A DNA stretch of 64,000 nucleotides from Microbacterium sp. lyk4-40-TSB-66. Lineage in GTDB: Bacteria; Actinomycetota; Actinomycetes; Actinomycetales; Microbacteriaceae. The notes under the pieces are model-generated. The model was not told the DNA's origin and searched no databases. It saw only the letters and a program-made list of their open reading frames with translations. Shown one piece after another: positions 16,580-26,018 of the stretch (position 1 is its first letter; each line of letters opens with the position of its first letter). The stretch spans positions 124,001 to 188,000 of the forward strand of contig NZ_JARVRW010000003.1 of the NCBI RefSeq assembly GCF_030209475.1, written 5' to 3'. Position numbers and translations under genes: made by a program.

Positions 16580-18094
16580 ATGACCGACAACGACCTCCCC
16601 GTCATCGCGCACTGGTTCGACGGCGCCGCCGCGCCCTCGACGTCGGGCCGCACCGCCCCCGTCTACAACCCCGCCACCGGCGCCGTGCAGGCGCACGTGG
16701 CGCTGGCCGACGAGGCGGAGGTCGACGCGGCCATCGCCTCCGCCGAGCGCGGGTTCGCGGCGTGGAGCCAGTACTCGATCGCGAAGCGGCAGGGGGTGCT
16801 GTTCGCGTTCCGTGAGCTGCTGAACGCCCGCAAGGGGGAGCTGGCCGAGATCCTCACGTCGGAGCACGGGAAGGTGCGATCGGATGCCATGGGCGAGATC
16901 GCCCGCGGCCAGGAGGTCGTGGAACTCGCCACCGGGTTCCCCCACCTCATCAAGGGCGCCTACAGCGAGAACGCCTCGAACGGCGTCGACGTCTACTCGT
17001 TGAAGCAGCCGCTCGGGGTGGTCGGTGTGATCAGCCCGTTCAACTTCCCCGCGATGGTGCCGATGTGGTTCTTCCCCATCGCCCTCGCCGCCGGCAACGC
17101 GGTGGTGCTCAAGCCCAGCGAGAAGGACCCCTCGGCCTCGCTCTGGCTCGCGCAGCTGTGGAAGGAAGCGGGCCTTCCCGAGGGGGCGTTCACCGTGCTG
17201 CAGGGTGACAAGGTCGCCGTCGACGGCCTGTTGAACAGCCCCGTCGTGCAGTCGATCTCCTTCGTCGGCTCGACCCCCATCGCGCAGTACATCTACGAGA
17301 CGGCCGCGAAGAACGGCAAGCGTGTGCAGGCTCTGGGCGGGGCGAAGAACCACATGCTGGTGTTGCCGGATGCCGACCTCGACCTCGTCGCCGACTCCGC
17401 CGTCAACGCCGGCTTCGGCGCCGCGGGCGAACGGTGCATGGCGATCAGCGTCGTCCTGGCGGTCGAGCCCGTCGCCGACGAGCTCATCGCGAAGGTCACC
17501 GACCGCATCCGGAAGCTGCGCATCGGCAACGGCGCCGCCACCGACGAGCCCGACATGGGGCCGCTGATCAGCGGACAGCATCGCGACAAGGTCTCTTCCT
17601 ACGTCGACATCGCCGAGACCGACGGCGCGAAGGTCGTCGTCGACGGTCGCGGCTACACCGTCGACGGACACGAGGACGGCTTCTTCTTCGGCCCCACGCT
17701 CCTGGACGCCGTGCCCACGTCATCCCGCGCGTACACCGAGGAGATCTTCGGACCGGTGCTCTCCGTCGTGCGCGTGGCCTCGTACGACGAGGGTCTCGCG
17801 CTGATCAACAGCGGCGAGTTCGGGAACGGCACCGCCATCTTCACCAACGACGGAGGAGCCGCCCGCCGCTTCCAGAACGAGGTGCAGGTCGGCATGATCG
17901 GCATCAACGTGCCCATCCCCGTCCCCGTGGCGTACCACTCGTTCGGCGGCTGGAAGAAGAGCCTCTTCGGCGACGCCAAAGCGTACGGCGTGCACGGCTT
18001 CGACTTCTTCACCCGCGAGAAGGCCGTGACCAGCCGCTGGCTCGACCCCGCCACCCACGGCGGCATCAACCTCGGCTTCCCCCAGAACAGCTGA
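16580..18094 (+). CDS. mmsA: Methylmalonate/malonate semialdehyde dehydrogenase (CoA-acylating)
   Basis: A 504-aa aldehyde dehydrogenase. Features: GVISPFNFPAMVPMW in the NAD-binding region, SFVGSTPIAQYI, and the catalytic Cys in GFGAAGERCMAIS (about residue 285), the MMSDH form of the ALDH active site. It converts (methyl)malonate semialdehyde to (propionyl-)acetyl-CoA with NAD and CoA, in valine, inositol or beta-alanine breakdown. The length is normal. It is monocistronic. The PucR regulator and class III aminotransferase 3 kb away would supply malonate semialdehyde from beta-alanine, with a dead nuclease gene in between. Confidence 0.92.
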   Translation: MTDNDLPVIAHWFDGAAAPSTSGRTAPVYNPATGAVQAHVALADEAEVDAAIASAERGFAAWSQYSIAKRQGVLFAFRELLNARKGELAEILTSEHGKVRSDAMGEIARGQEVVELATGFPHLIKGAYSENASNGVDVYSLKQPLGVVGVISPFNFPAMVPMWFFPIALAAGNAVVLKPSEKDPSASLWLAQLWKEAGLPEGAFTVLQGDKVAVDGLLNSPVVQSISFVGSTPIAQYIYETAAKNGKRVQALGGAKNHMLVLPDADLDLVADSAVNAGFGAAGERCMAISVVLAVEPVADELIAKVTDRIRKLRIGNGAATDEPDMGPLISGQHRDKVSSYVDIAETDGAKVVVDGRGYTVDGHEDGFFFGPTLLDAVPTSSRAYTEEIFGPVLSVVRVASYDEGLALINSGEFGNGTAIFTNDGGAARRFQNEVQVGMIGINVPIPVPVAYHSFGGWKKSLFGDAKAYGVHGFDFFTREKAVTSRWLDPATHGGINLGFPQNS

Positions 18095-18356
18095 CGCCGC
18101 CCGCGGGGTCTCCTCGCGTCAGTGGCCAGGACGCGTCGCTTCCGGTGGCCCGGTTGCGACGCAACTAGGCGACTCACCCCCGGGGGAGCGGGCGGAAGCC
18201 CTAGCCCGCGCTGCGCCTGGCCAGGACCCACTGCAGCACGAGCTGGTTGTTCGCACCTGAAAAGGGACCCAGCATCGGGTGATTTCCGTCGCACTGATTC
18301 CAACATCCGTACCGCGTCGTCTCTCTTGCCGTTCTCCGGCGAGAGAGGCTGAGCGA

Positions 18357-19265
18357 ATGACCGAGATGGAACCGGCAGAGTACGCGTCGACTCTCGAGGA
18401 TCTGAAGAAGCACGTCCACGGGGCCCGGCTCCGTGCCCAGCGCACGACGAACAACGAACTTCTCCAGCTCTGGTGGACCATCGGCCGCACTATCCTCACC
18501 CGCCAAGCGGAGCAGGGCTGGGGTGCCAAGATCCTCACCCGGCTGGCCGAAGACCTGCGCGCAGAGTTTCCGACCATGAAGGGGTTCTCACGGGCGAACC
18601 TCTTCTAGATGCGCCGCTTCGCTGAGGCGTGGCCGGACCCGACCGCGATAGTCCAACGCCCCGTTGGACTATAGCCCTGGGGACACGTCGTCGAACTGCT
18701 CGACAAGCTCGACGACGCTGAGCAGCGGGACTGGTACGCCAGGAAGGACGTACACCACGGGTGGAGCCGCGCCGTGCTCGCTCACCAGATCACCACCCGA
18801 CTTCATGAGCGAGACGCAGCAGCCCCCAGCAACTTCGCCGCCACGCTGAAAGAACTCGACTCCGATCAGGCTCAGGAACTGACCAAGGACCCCTACGCCT
18901 TGCAGTTCCTCGCCGTCGACGGCGACGTCTCCGAACGAGAACACGTCGAGCAGCTGCGCTACGTCGTCATCGAACTCAAGACCACGACCTTCGACCCTCG
19001 TGATACCGGCCAGCTCGGCTTCTACGTCGCCGTCGTCGACGACCGGCTCCGCATCCCCGACAAACACCAGGCGACGGTGGGCATCCTCCTCGTCGCCGGG
19101 AAGAACGACACCGTCGTGCGCTATGCACTCGCCTCGGCGAAGCAGCCCGTCGCGGTGAGGAGGTACGAACTCACCGATGAAATGCAGAAGGCCCTGCCCG
19201 ACGAGACGGCGATTGCTCGTGCCTTCGCCGACGAGCTCGATCGCTCTCCCCGCGACACCCCGTGA
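18357..19265 (+). pseudogene. Broken DUF1016/YhcG-type PDDEXK nuclease gene
   Basis: A single reading frame encodes the family in order: N-terminal DUF1016_N (ARLRAQRTTNNELLQLWWTIG, GWGAKILTRLAEDLRAEFP, GFSRANLF), then MRRFAEAWPDP, PWGHVVELLDKLDD, HGWSRAVLAHQI, and the C-terminal nuclease part (RYVVIELKTTTFDP, GQLGFYVAVVDDRLR, ATVGILLVAGKNDTVVRYAL). Two in-frame amber codons interrupt it, at 18606-18608 (where Tyr is expected) and 18672-18674. In addition the region between SERE and HVEQLRYVV appears short by roughly 45 residues, removing the Asp-bearing segment of the PD-(D/E)XK site. No frameshift is needed to read it. It is a decayed copy of a likely mobile or defence-linked gene sitting between mmsA and its presumed partner genes. 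Confidence 0.8.
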
Positions 19266-19373
19266 GCACTCGCGTCACCGGCGGCAGAGCGTCGGCAGCG
19301 TCAGATCATGCGCACACACAACGCACCACCTGAGCTTCGAGCGACGCGCACTGATCTCCCGCGAGTCGAGCAC

Positions 19374-20888
19374 TCACGAGCGATCGTCGGTGAACTCCAG
19401 CGCCGCCCACAGCTCGGCGCGCGCGGCGAAGGTCGACAGGTCGAGCCGGAGCAGACCCTCGAGCTGGGTGAGTCGCGCCCTCAACGTGTGGCGATGGATG
19501 CCGAGCGCTCGCGCTGCCGGGTCCCAAGCGCCGTTGGCATCCAGCCACACCTTCGCCGACTCCCGCAGGCGCTGCCGCTCCGCGGGGGGCAGGCCGTCGA
19601 GCGGCTCGAGGAGCGACTGGGCGAGCTCTTCGCCGCCGTGCTCGCGGAGCGCCCCGACCAGCCCGCGTCGCGCGAGGTCCTCGTAAGCGCGCACGGTTCC
19701 GGCTCGGGCCTCGCGCGCCGCCTGTTCCGCCCGCCGGAAAGCGAGGGGGAGGTCATCGCCCGCGCCGTGACGGGCCGTCCCCGCGGCGAGACCGCGCCGC
19801 TCGGCGAGCGCGACCAGGGCATCGCCCGCGCCGGCGGCCACCAGCACGACCACGTCGGCGCCGAGTTCGGCCGAGAACAGACGTTGCGGGTCGCTCGAGA
19901 CGAGGTCGAGTTCGTCGAGCAGTCCGGGCGTCGCGCGCGCGCCGCGCAGGACGCCGACGAGGTAGGGCTCGGTGGGGAGTCCTCCCACCGCCGAATCCGC
20001 CACCCGGCGAGCGGCGTCGGCATGACCGTCGAGCAGCATCTCCACCACGCCCGCGCGCACGCCCCGGAGCGCCGTCTGCACCCCCCGCTGCTGCTCGAGG
20101 GCGATGCTCGCAAGGGCGACGACGGTGGCGACGAGCTCTTTGCCGGCGGGGTCGAGGGGCTCCGCTCCCCCGACGGCCAGCACGCCGCGCAGCCGCGAAC
20201 TCTGCCCGATGGTCTGCAGCAGCGCGTGGCCGGCCGAGGGCACGACGAGGCTCGCGGCGGTGCGCCGTTCGAGCAGGCGGCGGACGTCGCGGCCGACCTC
20301 GGCCTCGACTCCGCGGGGCGCCGAGCGCAGCCCCGGCAGCGACAGGCGCCCCCCGACCGCGTCGTAGAGCTCGACCCAGGCGCCGAGCAGGTGCGAGAGG
20401 GTCTGCAGGATCTCGCGCAGTCCGTCATCGCGCACGGCCGCCCGCGCCACCGCCCTTTGCGCGTCGAGCAGCCACGACAGGCGCGCGGCCCGGTCGGCCG
20501 CGATGATGTCGGCCACGAAGCGGATGATGCGGATGAACGGCGCGCGGTCCGCGATCTCGACGATGGGCAGGTCGACGGCCTCCCCCGCCCGCACCACCGC
20601 GAGGGGCACGTGGTCGTGGATGATGTCGGTCGCGAACCCGATGCCGACGACGCCGTGCGCGCGCAGACGCCGGCAGTAGTCGGTGGCCTCGGCGGCATCC
20701 GGTTCGGGGGAGAACTGCGCCCCGTTGGTGAGCAGCAGGTTGCCGGGCTCGAGCCACGGGGTCGGGTCCATGAGGTCGGAGCTGTGCACCCAGGACACCG
20801 GCCGGTCGAGGACCCCGTCGTCGAGCTCCGTCAGGACGCGCAGCGGGAAGGACTCGTCGCCGAGGAGGACGCGGAGGGTGGCGGGCAT
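19374..20888 (-). CDS. PucR-family transcriptional regulator
   Basis: A 504-aa regulator: an N-terminal purine-catabolism-type domain (about 8-125, LTELDDGVLDRPVSWVHSSDL, WLEPGNLLLTNG), a GAF-like middle, and a C-terminal PucR HTH (AKVWLDANGAWDPAARALGIHRHTLRARLTQLEGLL; split: WDPAARALGIHRHTLRARL). It is divergent from the class III aminotransferase (85 bp between starts) and so probably activates it. Ligands in this family include nitrogen-rich catabolites; the target here could be beta-alanine, GABA or polyamine breakdown. The longer in-frame reading towards 22244 is antisense to the aminotransferase. Confidence 0.85.
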   Translation of the reverse strand: MPATLRVLLGDESFPLRVLTELDDGVLDRPVSWVHSSDLMDPTPWLEPGNLLLTNGAQFSPEPDAAEATDYCRRLRAHGVVGIGFATDIIHDHVPLAVVRAGEAVDLPIVEIADRAPFIRIIRFVADIIAADRAARLSWLLDAQRAVARAAVRDDGLREILQTLSHLLGAWVELYDAVGGRLSLPGLRSAPRGVEAEVGRDVRRLLERRTAASLVVPSAGHALLQTIGQSSRLRGVLAVGGAEPLDPAGKELVATVVALASIALEQQRGVQTALRGVRAGVVEMLLDGHADAARRVADSAVGGLPTEPYLVGVLRGARATPGLLDELDLVSSDPQRLFSAELGADVVVLVAAGAGDALVALAERRGLAAGTARHGAGDDLPLAFRRAEQAAREARAGTVRAYEDLARRGLVGALREHGGEELAQSLLEPLDGLPPAERQRLRESAKVWLDANGAWDPAARALGIHRHTLRARLTQLEGLLRLDLSTFAARAELWAALEFTDDRS

Positions 20889-20972
20889 GACTGGCCAAAC
20901 TGTCGATCGTCTCCCGAGATTACCGACAGATCCGCGCTCCCCGCTCGTCGAGCCCAGCCGCACACTGGGGGA

Positions 20973-22298
20973 ATGCCCTCTCCCCTGATGACCTCCCGAA
21001 ACGCCGACATCAGCGAGCGCGACCGCACCAGTGTCTTCCACTCGTGGTCGGCGCAGGGCACGCTCGCCCCGCTCCCCCTGGCCGGGGGCTCGGGCGTAGA
21101 GGTGTGGGATGCCGACGGCCGTCGCTACCTCGACTTCTCGAGCATGCTGGTCAACGTCAACATCGGCCACCAGCACCCCCGCGTCGTCGCGGCGATCCAG
21201 GAGCAGGCGGCGCAGCTGACCACCGTCGCGCCCGCGCACGCGCACGAGATGCGCGCCCACGCGGCCGAGCTCGTGCTCGAGCGCGCCCCCGAGGGCTTCT
21301 CGAAGGTGTTCTTCACCAACGGTGGTGCGGATGCCAACGAGAACGCCATCCGCATGGCGCGCCTGACCACCGGCCGCGACAAGATCGTGTCGCACTACCG
21401 CTCGTACCACGGCAACACCGGTGCGGCGATCGTCGCCACCGGCGATTGGCGACGCATGCCGAACGAGTACTCCCGCGGTCACGTCCATGTCTTCGGGCCG
21501 TATCTCTACCGCTCCGAGTTCTGGGCCGAGACGCCTGAGCAGGAGTGCGAGCGGGCGCTCCGCCACCTCGAGCGCACCGTGCAGGCCGAGGGACCCGACA
21601 CCATCGCGGCGTTCCTCTTCGAGACCATCCCCGGCACCGCCGGCATCCTCGTACCCCCGCCCGGCTACCTCGCCGGGGTGCGCGAGATCGCCGACCGCTA
21701 CGGCATCCTGCTCATCCTCGACGAGGTCATGGCGGGCTTCGCGCGCGCCGGGGAGTGGTTCGCGTTCGACGCCTTCGACGTGCGCCCCGACCTCATCACC
21801 TTCGCCAAGGGCGTGAACTCCGGCTATGTGCCCGTCGGCGGAGTGGTGATCTCGGATGCCGTGGCCTCGGTGTTCGATGACCGCGTCTTCCCCGGAGGAC
21901 TGACGTACTCGGGCCACCCGCTCGCCGCCGCGTCGATCGTCGCCGCGCAGGAGGCGATGGCCGACGAGGGCGTGATCGAGAACGCGCGGCGCATCGGCGA
22001 CGAGGTCATCGGCCCGCGCCTGCGCACCCTGGCCGAGGAGTCGCCGCTGGTGGGCGAGGTCCGCGGCCGCGGAGTGTTCTGGGCCGTCGAGCTCGTCGCC
22101 GACCCGACGACCCGCGAGCCGGTGGCCACGGCCCGCGTCGGCGCGATCAAGGCCGCGATGCTCGACCGGGGCGTGCTCGGCTTCGTGGCGGAGAACCGCG
22201 TGCACGTCGTTCCGCCCGCCGTGATCGGCGACGCCGACGCGCACCGCGGTCTCGACGTGCTCGTCGAGGTGCTGCAGGCCGAGGCCGCGCGCAGCTGA
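20973..22298 (+). CDS. Class III (PLP) aminotransferase, omega-amino acid type
   Basis: A 441-aa aminotransferase: FTNGGADANENAIRMAR (phosphate-binding region), SHYRSYHGNTG, LLILDEVMAGFARAG (Asp contacting PLP nitrogen), and ITFAKGVNSGYVPVGG with the Schiff-base Lys (about residue 285). It transfers an omega-amino group, likely from beta-alanine, GABA or taurine, to pyruvate or 2-oxoglutarate. Start ATG 20973; an ATG five codons in is an alternative. Divergent from a PucR regulator and near mmsA, which would take malonate semialdehyde forward: inferred beta-alanine route. Confidence 0.88.
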   Translation: MPSPLMTSRNADISERDRTSVFHSWSAQGTLAPLPLAGGSGVEVWDADGRRYLDFSSMLVNVNIGHQHPRVVAAIQEQAAQLTTVAPAHAHEMRAHAAELVLERAPEGFSKVFFTNGGADANENAIRMARLTTGRDKIVSHYRSYHGNTGAAIVATGDWRRMPNEYSRGHVHVFGPYLYRSEFWAETPEQECERALRHLERTVQAEGPDTIAAFLFETIPGTAGILVPPPGYLAGVREIADRYGILLILDEVMAGFARAGEWFAFDAFDVRPDLITFAKGVNSGYVPVGGVVISDAVASVFDDRVFPGGLTYSGHPLAAASIVAAQEAMADEGVIENARRIGDEVIGPRLRTLAEESPLVGEVRGRGVFWAVELVADPTTREPVATARVGAIKAAMLDRGVLGFVAENRVHVVPPAVIGDADAHRGLDVLVEVLQAEAARS

Positions 22299-22338
22299 GT
22301 CCGGCGCGGGCCTGACGCAGCGCGGCGCTCATCCCCGT

Positions 22339-22395
22339 CGAGTGTCCAGGAAACGCCGTCGCGCGAGCGCGCACGCGGCGCGTCTTGGACGCTCG
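22339..22395. repeat. GAGTGTCC hairpin, class 1 (gap after the aminotransferase)
   Basis: Arms CGAGTGTCCAGGAAACGCCG and CGGCGCGTCTTGGACGCTCG pair with a few mismatches and wobbles around a GC-rich 17-nt middle. It is one of a family of about 55-59-nt hairpins that begin GAGTGTCC and end GGACRCTC. The 310-bp gap here holds this, the class 2 copy at 22491, and nothing else recognisable. Confidence 0.7.
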
Positions 22396-22490
22396 ATGTG
22401 ACGGCGGTTGCGCGGCCTCCCGCGCGTCGCACGCCGTCGCGGAGGATCACGCGGGTCGCGCGACGCCGCGTGCGGCCCCAACCCCACGCT

Positions 22491-22545
22491 GAGTGTCCAG
22501 AACACCCGGACGGACTTCGCGACGGTCCGGGTGTTGTGGACATTC
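22491..22545. repeat. GAGTGTCC hairpin, class 2
   Basis: Left arm GAGTGTCCAGAACACCCGGA; right arm GGTCCGGGTGTTGTGGACAT then TC; a short loop with TTCG. Class 2 differs from class 1 in the inner stem (AACACCCGGAC versus AACACGCCG). It is placed at the 3' side of the doxX-like gene. Confidence 0.75.
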
Positions 22546-22608
22546 GAGCAGGTGGGGCGCCGCGCCGCACGGGTCAGGCGGCGACCGCGGCGCCGGGCGA
22601 CGCGGGGA

Positions 22609-23043
22609 TCAGCGTCCGACCGCGGGTCGTCGGCCGCTGCCTCGCCGCCGCGTTCGCCAGGCCTTCCACGCTCCGGTCGACCACAGCGCCCAGATCACCA
22701 GCAGCGGCTGGAAGAGCAGACGGATGCCGCGAGCGAGGTCGGTGTCGAGGCCGAAGGCGTCGGTGCCCCGGACGAACTGCTCGATGTTGCCGGGGAAGAT
22801 CGCGACGAAGAAGGCCGCGACGATCCAGCCGACCGCGACGCGCCGGCGCCCGAGGACGAGGAGGGCGAGTCCCAGGGCTATCTCGACGACCCCGGATGCC
22901 ACGACCGTGACGTCGACCGGAAGCGGAAGCCACGACGGCACCTGAGCGACGAACGCGTCGCGGGCGAACGTCAGATGCGCGGTGCCGGTGAAGACCAGAG
23001 CGGCGCCGAGCAGCCAGCGGGCGAAGGTGCGGGGGAGGCTCAT
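22609..23043 (-). CDS. DoxX-family membrane protein
   Basis: A 144-aa protein with four membrane helices (about 8-27, 48-68, 75-95, 108-130), typical of DoxX/DUF4395-like proteins: RWLLGAALVFTGTAHLTFAR, GVVEIALGLALLVLGRRRVAVGW. Family members are linked to redox or thiosulfate metabolism, but none is proven for this branch. The start ATG 23043 has GGAGG immediately adjacent (no spacer), which is poor; longer in-frame reading reaches 23100 with no homology. It is flanked on both sides by class 2 hairpins. Confidence 0.7.
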   Translation of the reverse strand: MSLPRTFARWLLGAALVFTGTAHLTFARDAFVAQVPSWLPLPVDVTVVASGVVEIALGLALLVLGRRRVAVGWIVAAFFVAIFPGNIEQFVRGTDAFGLDTDLARGIRLLFQPLLVIWALWSTGAWKAWRTRRRGSGRRPAVGR

Positions 23044-23128
23044 CCTCCGAGGGTAGGTCGGTATGTGCGGGCAGGGCCTCGAGGGCCGGACCATCGACAC
23101 TCACTCCGAGACCGTGCGCGCCGCACCT

Positions 23129-23185
23129 CGAGCGTCCGGAACCCCCGGACCAATTCGACGATGGTCCGGGTGTTCTGGACACTCG
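23129..23185. repeat. GAGTGTCC hairpin, class 2
   Basis: Left arm CGAGCGTCCGGAACCCCCGG then ACC; right arm GGTCCGGGTGTTCTGGACAC then TCG; loop AATTCGACGAT. Lies between metI and the doxX-like gene. Confidence 0.75.
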
Positions 23186-23239
23186 GCGAGGGGTGCGTGC
23201 GGGGGGCGCGGCGCATGGCCGTCGCTCCACCCCCGCGCG

Positions 23240-23899
23240 TCAGCGGCGCAGGATGCGGTGGGCCAGGGTGTTGCCGAGCAGTTGCCCGGCCTGCACGATC
23301 ACCACGATGATCGCGACGGTCACCCACGTCGCCTGCGCGTTGAACTGCTGATAGCCGTAGATGATCGCGAAGTTGCCGAGGCCGCCGCCGCCGATGTAGC
23401 CGGCCATGGCCGACATGTCGACGACCGCGATGAACATGAACGTGTAACCGAGGATGAGCGGCGCGAGGGCCTCGGGGATCACCACGCCGAAGAGCACCCC
23501 GATCCGCCGCGCACCGACCGCGCGCGCGGCCTCCACGGTGCCGGGGTCGACGGCGACGAGGTTCTGCTCGACGACCCGGGCGATCACGACCGTGGCCATG
23601 ATCGTGATGGGCACGATCGCGGCATCCGTCCCCAGGGTCGTCCCCGTCACGGCGCGCGTGACCGGGGCCACGGCGGTGAGGAAGATGATGAAGGGGATCG
23701 GGCGGATGACGTTGATGACGAGGTTCAACGCGAAGAAGACGACGCGGTTCTCGAACAGGTTGCCCGGTCGGGTGGCGTAGAGCAGGGCGCCGATGACGAG
23801 TCCCGCGACGCCCGAGATGAGCAGCGAGACGGTGACCATGTAGACGGTCTCGCCGATCGACTGCAGCAGCACAGGGGTGAGGGTCTCCCACTTGTTCAT
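23240..23899 (-). CDS. metI: D-methionine ABC transporter permease
   Basis: A 219-aa permease with five helices and the EAA loop EAARAVGARRIGVLFGVVIPEAL. Works with MetN and MetQ to import methionine. ATG 23899 overlaps the metN stop as ATGA. Last gene of metQNI. Confidence 0.93.
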   Translation of the reverse strand: MNKWETLTPVLLQSIGETVYMVTVSLLISGVAGLVIGALLYATRPGNLFENRVVFFALNLVINVIRPIPFIIFLTAVAPVTRAVTGTTLGTDAAIVPITIMATVVIARVVEQNLVAVDPGTVEAARAVGARRIGVLFGVVIPEALAPLILGYTFMFIAVVDMSAMAGYIGGGGLGNFAIIYGYQQFNAQATWVTVAIIVVIVQAGQLLGNTLAHRILRR

Positions 23900-24921
23900 G
23901 CGCGCACCTCCACCGAGGGCACGACGACGTCGGTGTGGGCACGGAGGTCGGTGACGACGGCATCCAGGTCGTCCGCATGCACCCGGTACGTGAGCGTTCC
24001 CAGCTGTTTGCCGAGCACATCGGTCACCCCGCCATAGACGACGGAGTGACGGATGCCGTGGCGGTGGAACACCTCCGACACGTCTTCGCTGGTGAACTCG
24101 TTCACCTCGACGCTCACGAGCTCTCCCCCTCCCGCGGCGAGTGCGGCGAGCGTCTCACCGGCGGGGACACCCTGCGTCACCGCCGCGACGAATCGCTTGG
24201 TGAGGTCGGCGCGGGGGTGCGCGAACACGCGATAGGTGTCGCCGCTGTCGACGACCCGGCCGCCGTCCATGACGATGACCTGGTCGCACAGCTCGTGCAC
24301 GATCGAGATCTGGTGCGTGATCACGACGATCGTGATGCCGAGGCGCCGGTTGATCTCGCGCAGCAGGTCGAGCACCTCGGCCGTGGTCTGCGGGTCGAGG
24401 GCGCTGGTCGCCTCGTCGGCGAGCAGGATCTGCGGGTCGGTCGCGATCGCGCGGGCGATGCCGACGCGCTGCTTCTGCCCGCCGGACAGGCGCCGCGGGT
24501 AGTGCTTCGCCTTGTCGCCGATCCCCACGAAGTCGAGCAGTTCGGCGACGCGCCTGTCGCGGTCGGCCTTCTTCCACCCCGCCACCTTGAGCGGATACGC
24601 GACGTTGGCCGCGACCGTGCGCGAGGTGAAGAGGTTGAACTGCTGGAAGATCATGCCGACGCGGCGCCGCAGGTCGCGCAGCTTCGCCTCGGATGCCGAG
24701 CCCACATCGACCCCGAGAACCTCGACGGCGCCCGAGGTGGGCTTCTCCAGGCCGTTGAGCAGACGCACGAGGGTCGACTTCCCGGCTCCGGAGTAGCCGA
24801 TGACGCCGACGATCGACCCCTCCTCCACGCTCACCGTGACGTCGTCGACGGCGGTCGTGGAGGAGCGGCGGTCGGTGCGGAAGCTCTTGGTGACGCCCCG
24901 CAGCTCGATGACCGCGGTCAT
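23896..24921 (-). CDS. metN: Methionine ABC transporter ATP-binding protein with NIL domain
   Basis: A 341-aa ATPase: Walker A GYSGAGKST, Q-loop IFQQFNLF, signature LSGGQKQR, Walker B ILLADEA, H-loop ITHQ. The C-terminal NIL domain (about 265-341) is the methionine-sensing regulatory domain that inhibits transport when the cell is replete. ATG 24921 overlaps the metQ stop as ATGA; an in-frame extension to 24987 lies inside metQ. Confidence 0.94.
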   Translation of the reverse strand: MTAVIELRGVTKSFRTDRRSSTTAVDDVTVSVEEGSIVGVIGYSGAGKSTLVRLLNGLEKPTSGAVEVLGVDVGSASEAKLRDLRRRVGMIFQQFNLFTSRTVAANVAYPLKVAGWKKADRDRRVAELLDFVGIGDKAKHYPRRLSGGQKQRVGIARAIATDPQILLADEATSALDPQTTAEVLDLLREINRRLGITIVVITHQISIVHELCDQVIVMDGGRVVDSGDTYRVFAHPRADLTKRFVAAVTQGVPAGETLAALAAGGGELVSVEVNEFTSEDVSEVFHRHGIRHSVVYGGVTDVLGKQLGTLTYRVHADDLDAVVTDLRAHTDVVVPSVEVRA

Positions 24922-25820
24922 CCGTTCTGCGCCTTGACGGCATCCTCGAGGCTCGTGAGTTCCTCGGTCAGCTGCGCGCCGGTCCACTCGGTCTTGAACT
25001 GCAGGTTGCCCTGGTTCAGCTCGGTGACCGCGGCCTCGACCTCGGGCGAGTGGTAGGCCGCGATCAGCTTCTCCCAGCGCGGGTCGTCCTTCTTGTCGTC
25101 ACGCGTGACGAAGGCGTTGATGTAGGGCGCGAGCTGCGGGTTGTCGAGGTCTTCCTTGAAGATGATGAGCTCGTCGCCGAGACCGCCCTTCTGCGCCTGG
25201 GTGTTGTTGACGATCGCCGCCTGGGCGCTCCCGTCCTTGAGGGCGGTGACGGTCTGGTTCGTGTCGACGGGGAGCAGCTCGACCTTCGTCGTGAGGATGT
25301 CGGCGGGCGTCGAGAGGGCGGTGCCGCCGTCCTTCAGCGTGAGCAGACCCGCGGTCTGGAGGTTCAGCAGCCCGCGCGCGAGGTTGGTGGGGTTGTTCGG
25401 GATCGCGACGGTGGCCCCCTCGGGCAGATCCTTCACGTCCTGGTACTGCTCGGAGTACAGCGCGAGCGGGTACACCGCGGTCGCGCCGACCGGCACGAGC
25501 GAGCCGTTGTTCTCGACGTTGAACTGCGACAGGTAGATGAGGTGCTGGAACAGGTTCACGTCGAGCTCGCCGTCCTGCACGCCCTGGTTGAGCTGCACGC
25601 CGTCGTTGATGGTGCGCACCTCGAGGTCGATGCCCTCGTCGGCGAGCTTCTGCTTCAGCACCGTCCAGTGCGCCTCGTTGCCGTCGTCGGCACCGAGGAC
25701 GATGCGCGAGGAGTCGTCTCCGGATGCCGCACCCCCGGCGCACCCGGTCAGGGCGAGGAGGAGTGCTGCGGTGGAGGCGCCGAGGATCGTGGCCAGGCGT
25801 GCGGTGCGGAGCGAAGTCAT
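24918..25820 (-). CDS. metQ: Methionine-binding lipoprotein
   Basis: A 300-aa NlpA-family lipoprotein: signal with lipobox LTGC (Cys about 27), then VLGADDGNEAHWTVLKQKL, VNLFQHLIYLSQF, ATVAIPNNPTNLARGL, AAIVNNTQAQKG. Binds methionine outside the membrane for MetNI. First gene of metQNI. I looked upstream for a SAM riboswitch and saw no convincing one. Confidence 0.93.
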   Translation of the reverse strand: MTSLRTARLATILGASTAALLLALTGCAGGAASGDDSSRIVLGADDGNEAHWTVLKQKLADEGIDLEVRTINDGVQLNQGVQDGELDVNLFQHLIYLSQFNVENNGSLVPVGATAVYPLALYSEQYQDVKDLPEGATVAIPNNPTNLARGLLNLQTAGLLTLKDGGTALSTPADILTTKVELLPVDTNQTVTALKDGSAQAAIVNNTQAQKGGLGDELIIFKEDLDNPQLAPYINAFVTRDDKKDDPRWEKLIAAYHSPEVEAAVTELNQGNLQFKTEWTGAQLTEELTSLEDAVKAQNG

Positions 25821-26018
25821 GACTCCACGTCAACATGCGGTCGCCGACCGCCCAAACCGCGGTGTCACCGCCGGTAACGGGTGGTCACGCGGGGTAATGG
25901 ACGCCTTCGATGGGGTATCGGTCGGGGCGGGTCGCACCGCGTCGGGCGGGCGGCATCCCGTTCGGTGTGCTCGCCGAGCGGGTGACGTCTGACCATGATC
26001 CGGCACCGGAATCGCGTT

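Noticed and set aside
18357..19265. Amber-codon recoding (pyrrolysine or readthrough) in the DUF1016 gene
   Set aside because: Other genes end normally at TAG (for example the Zur-like gene and the amidotransferase at 37129), and the active-site block is also deleted; plain pseudogenisation is simpler.
25821..26018. SAM riboswitch upstream of metQ
   Set aside because: No convincing multi-stem core or terminator could be found by eye on the metQ-sense strand.
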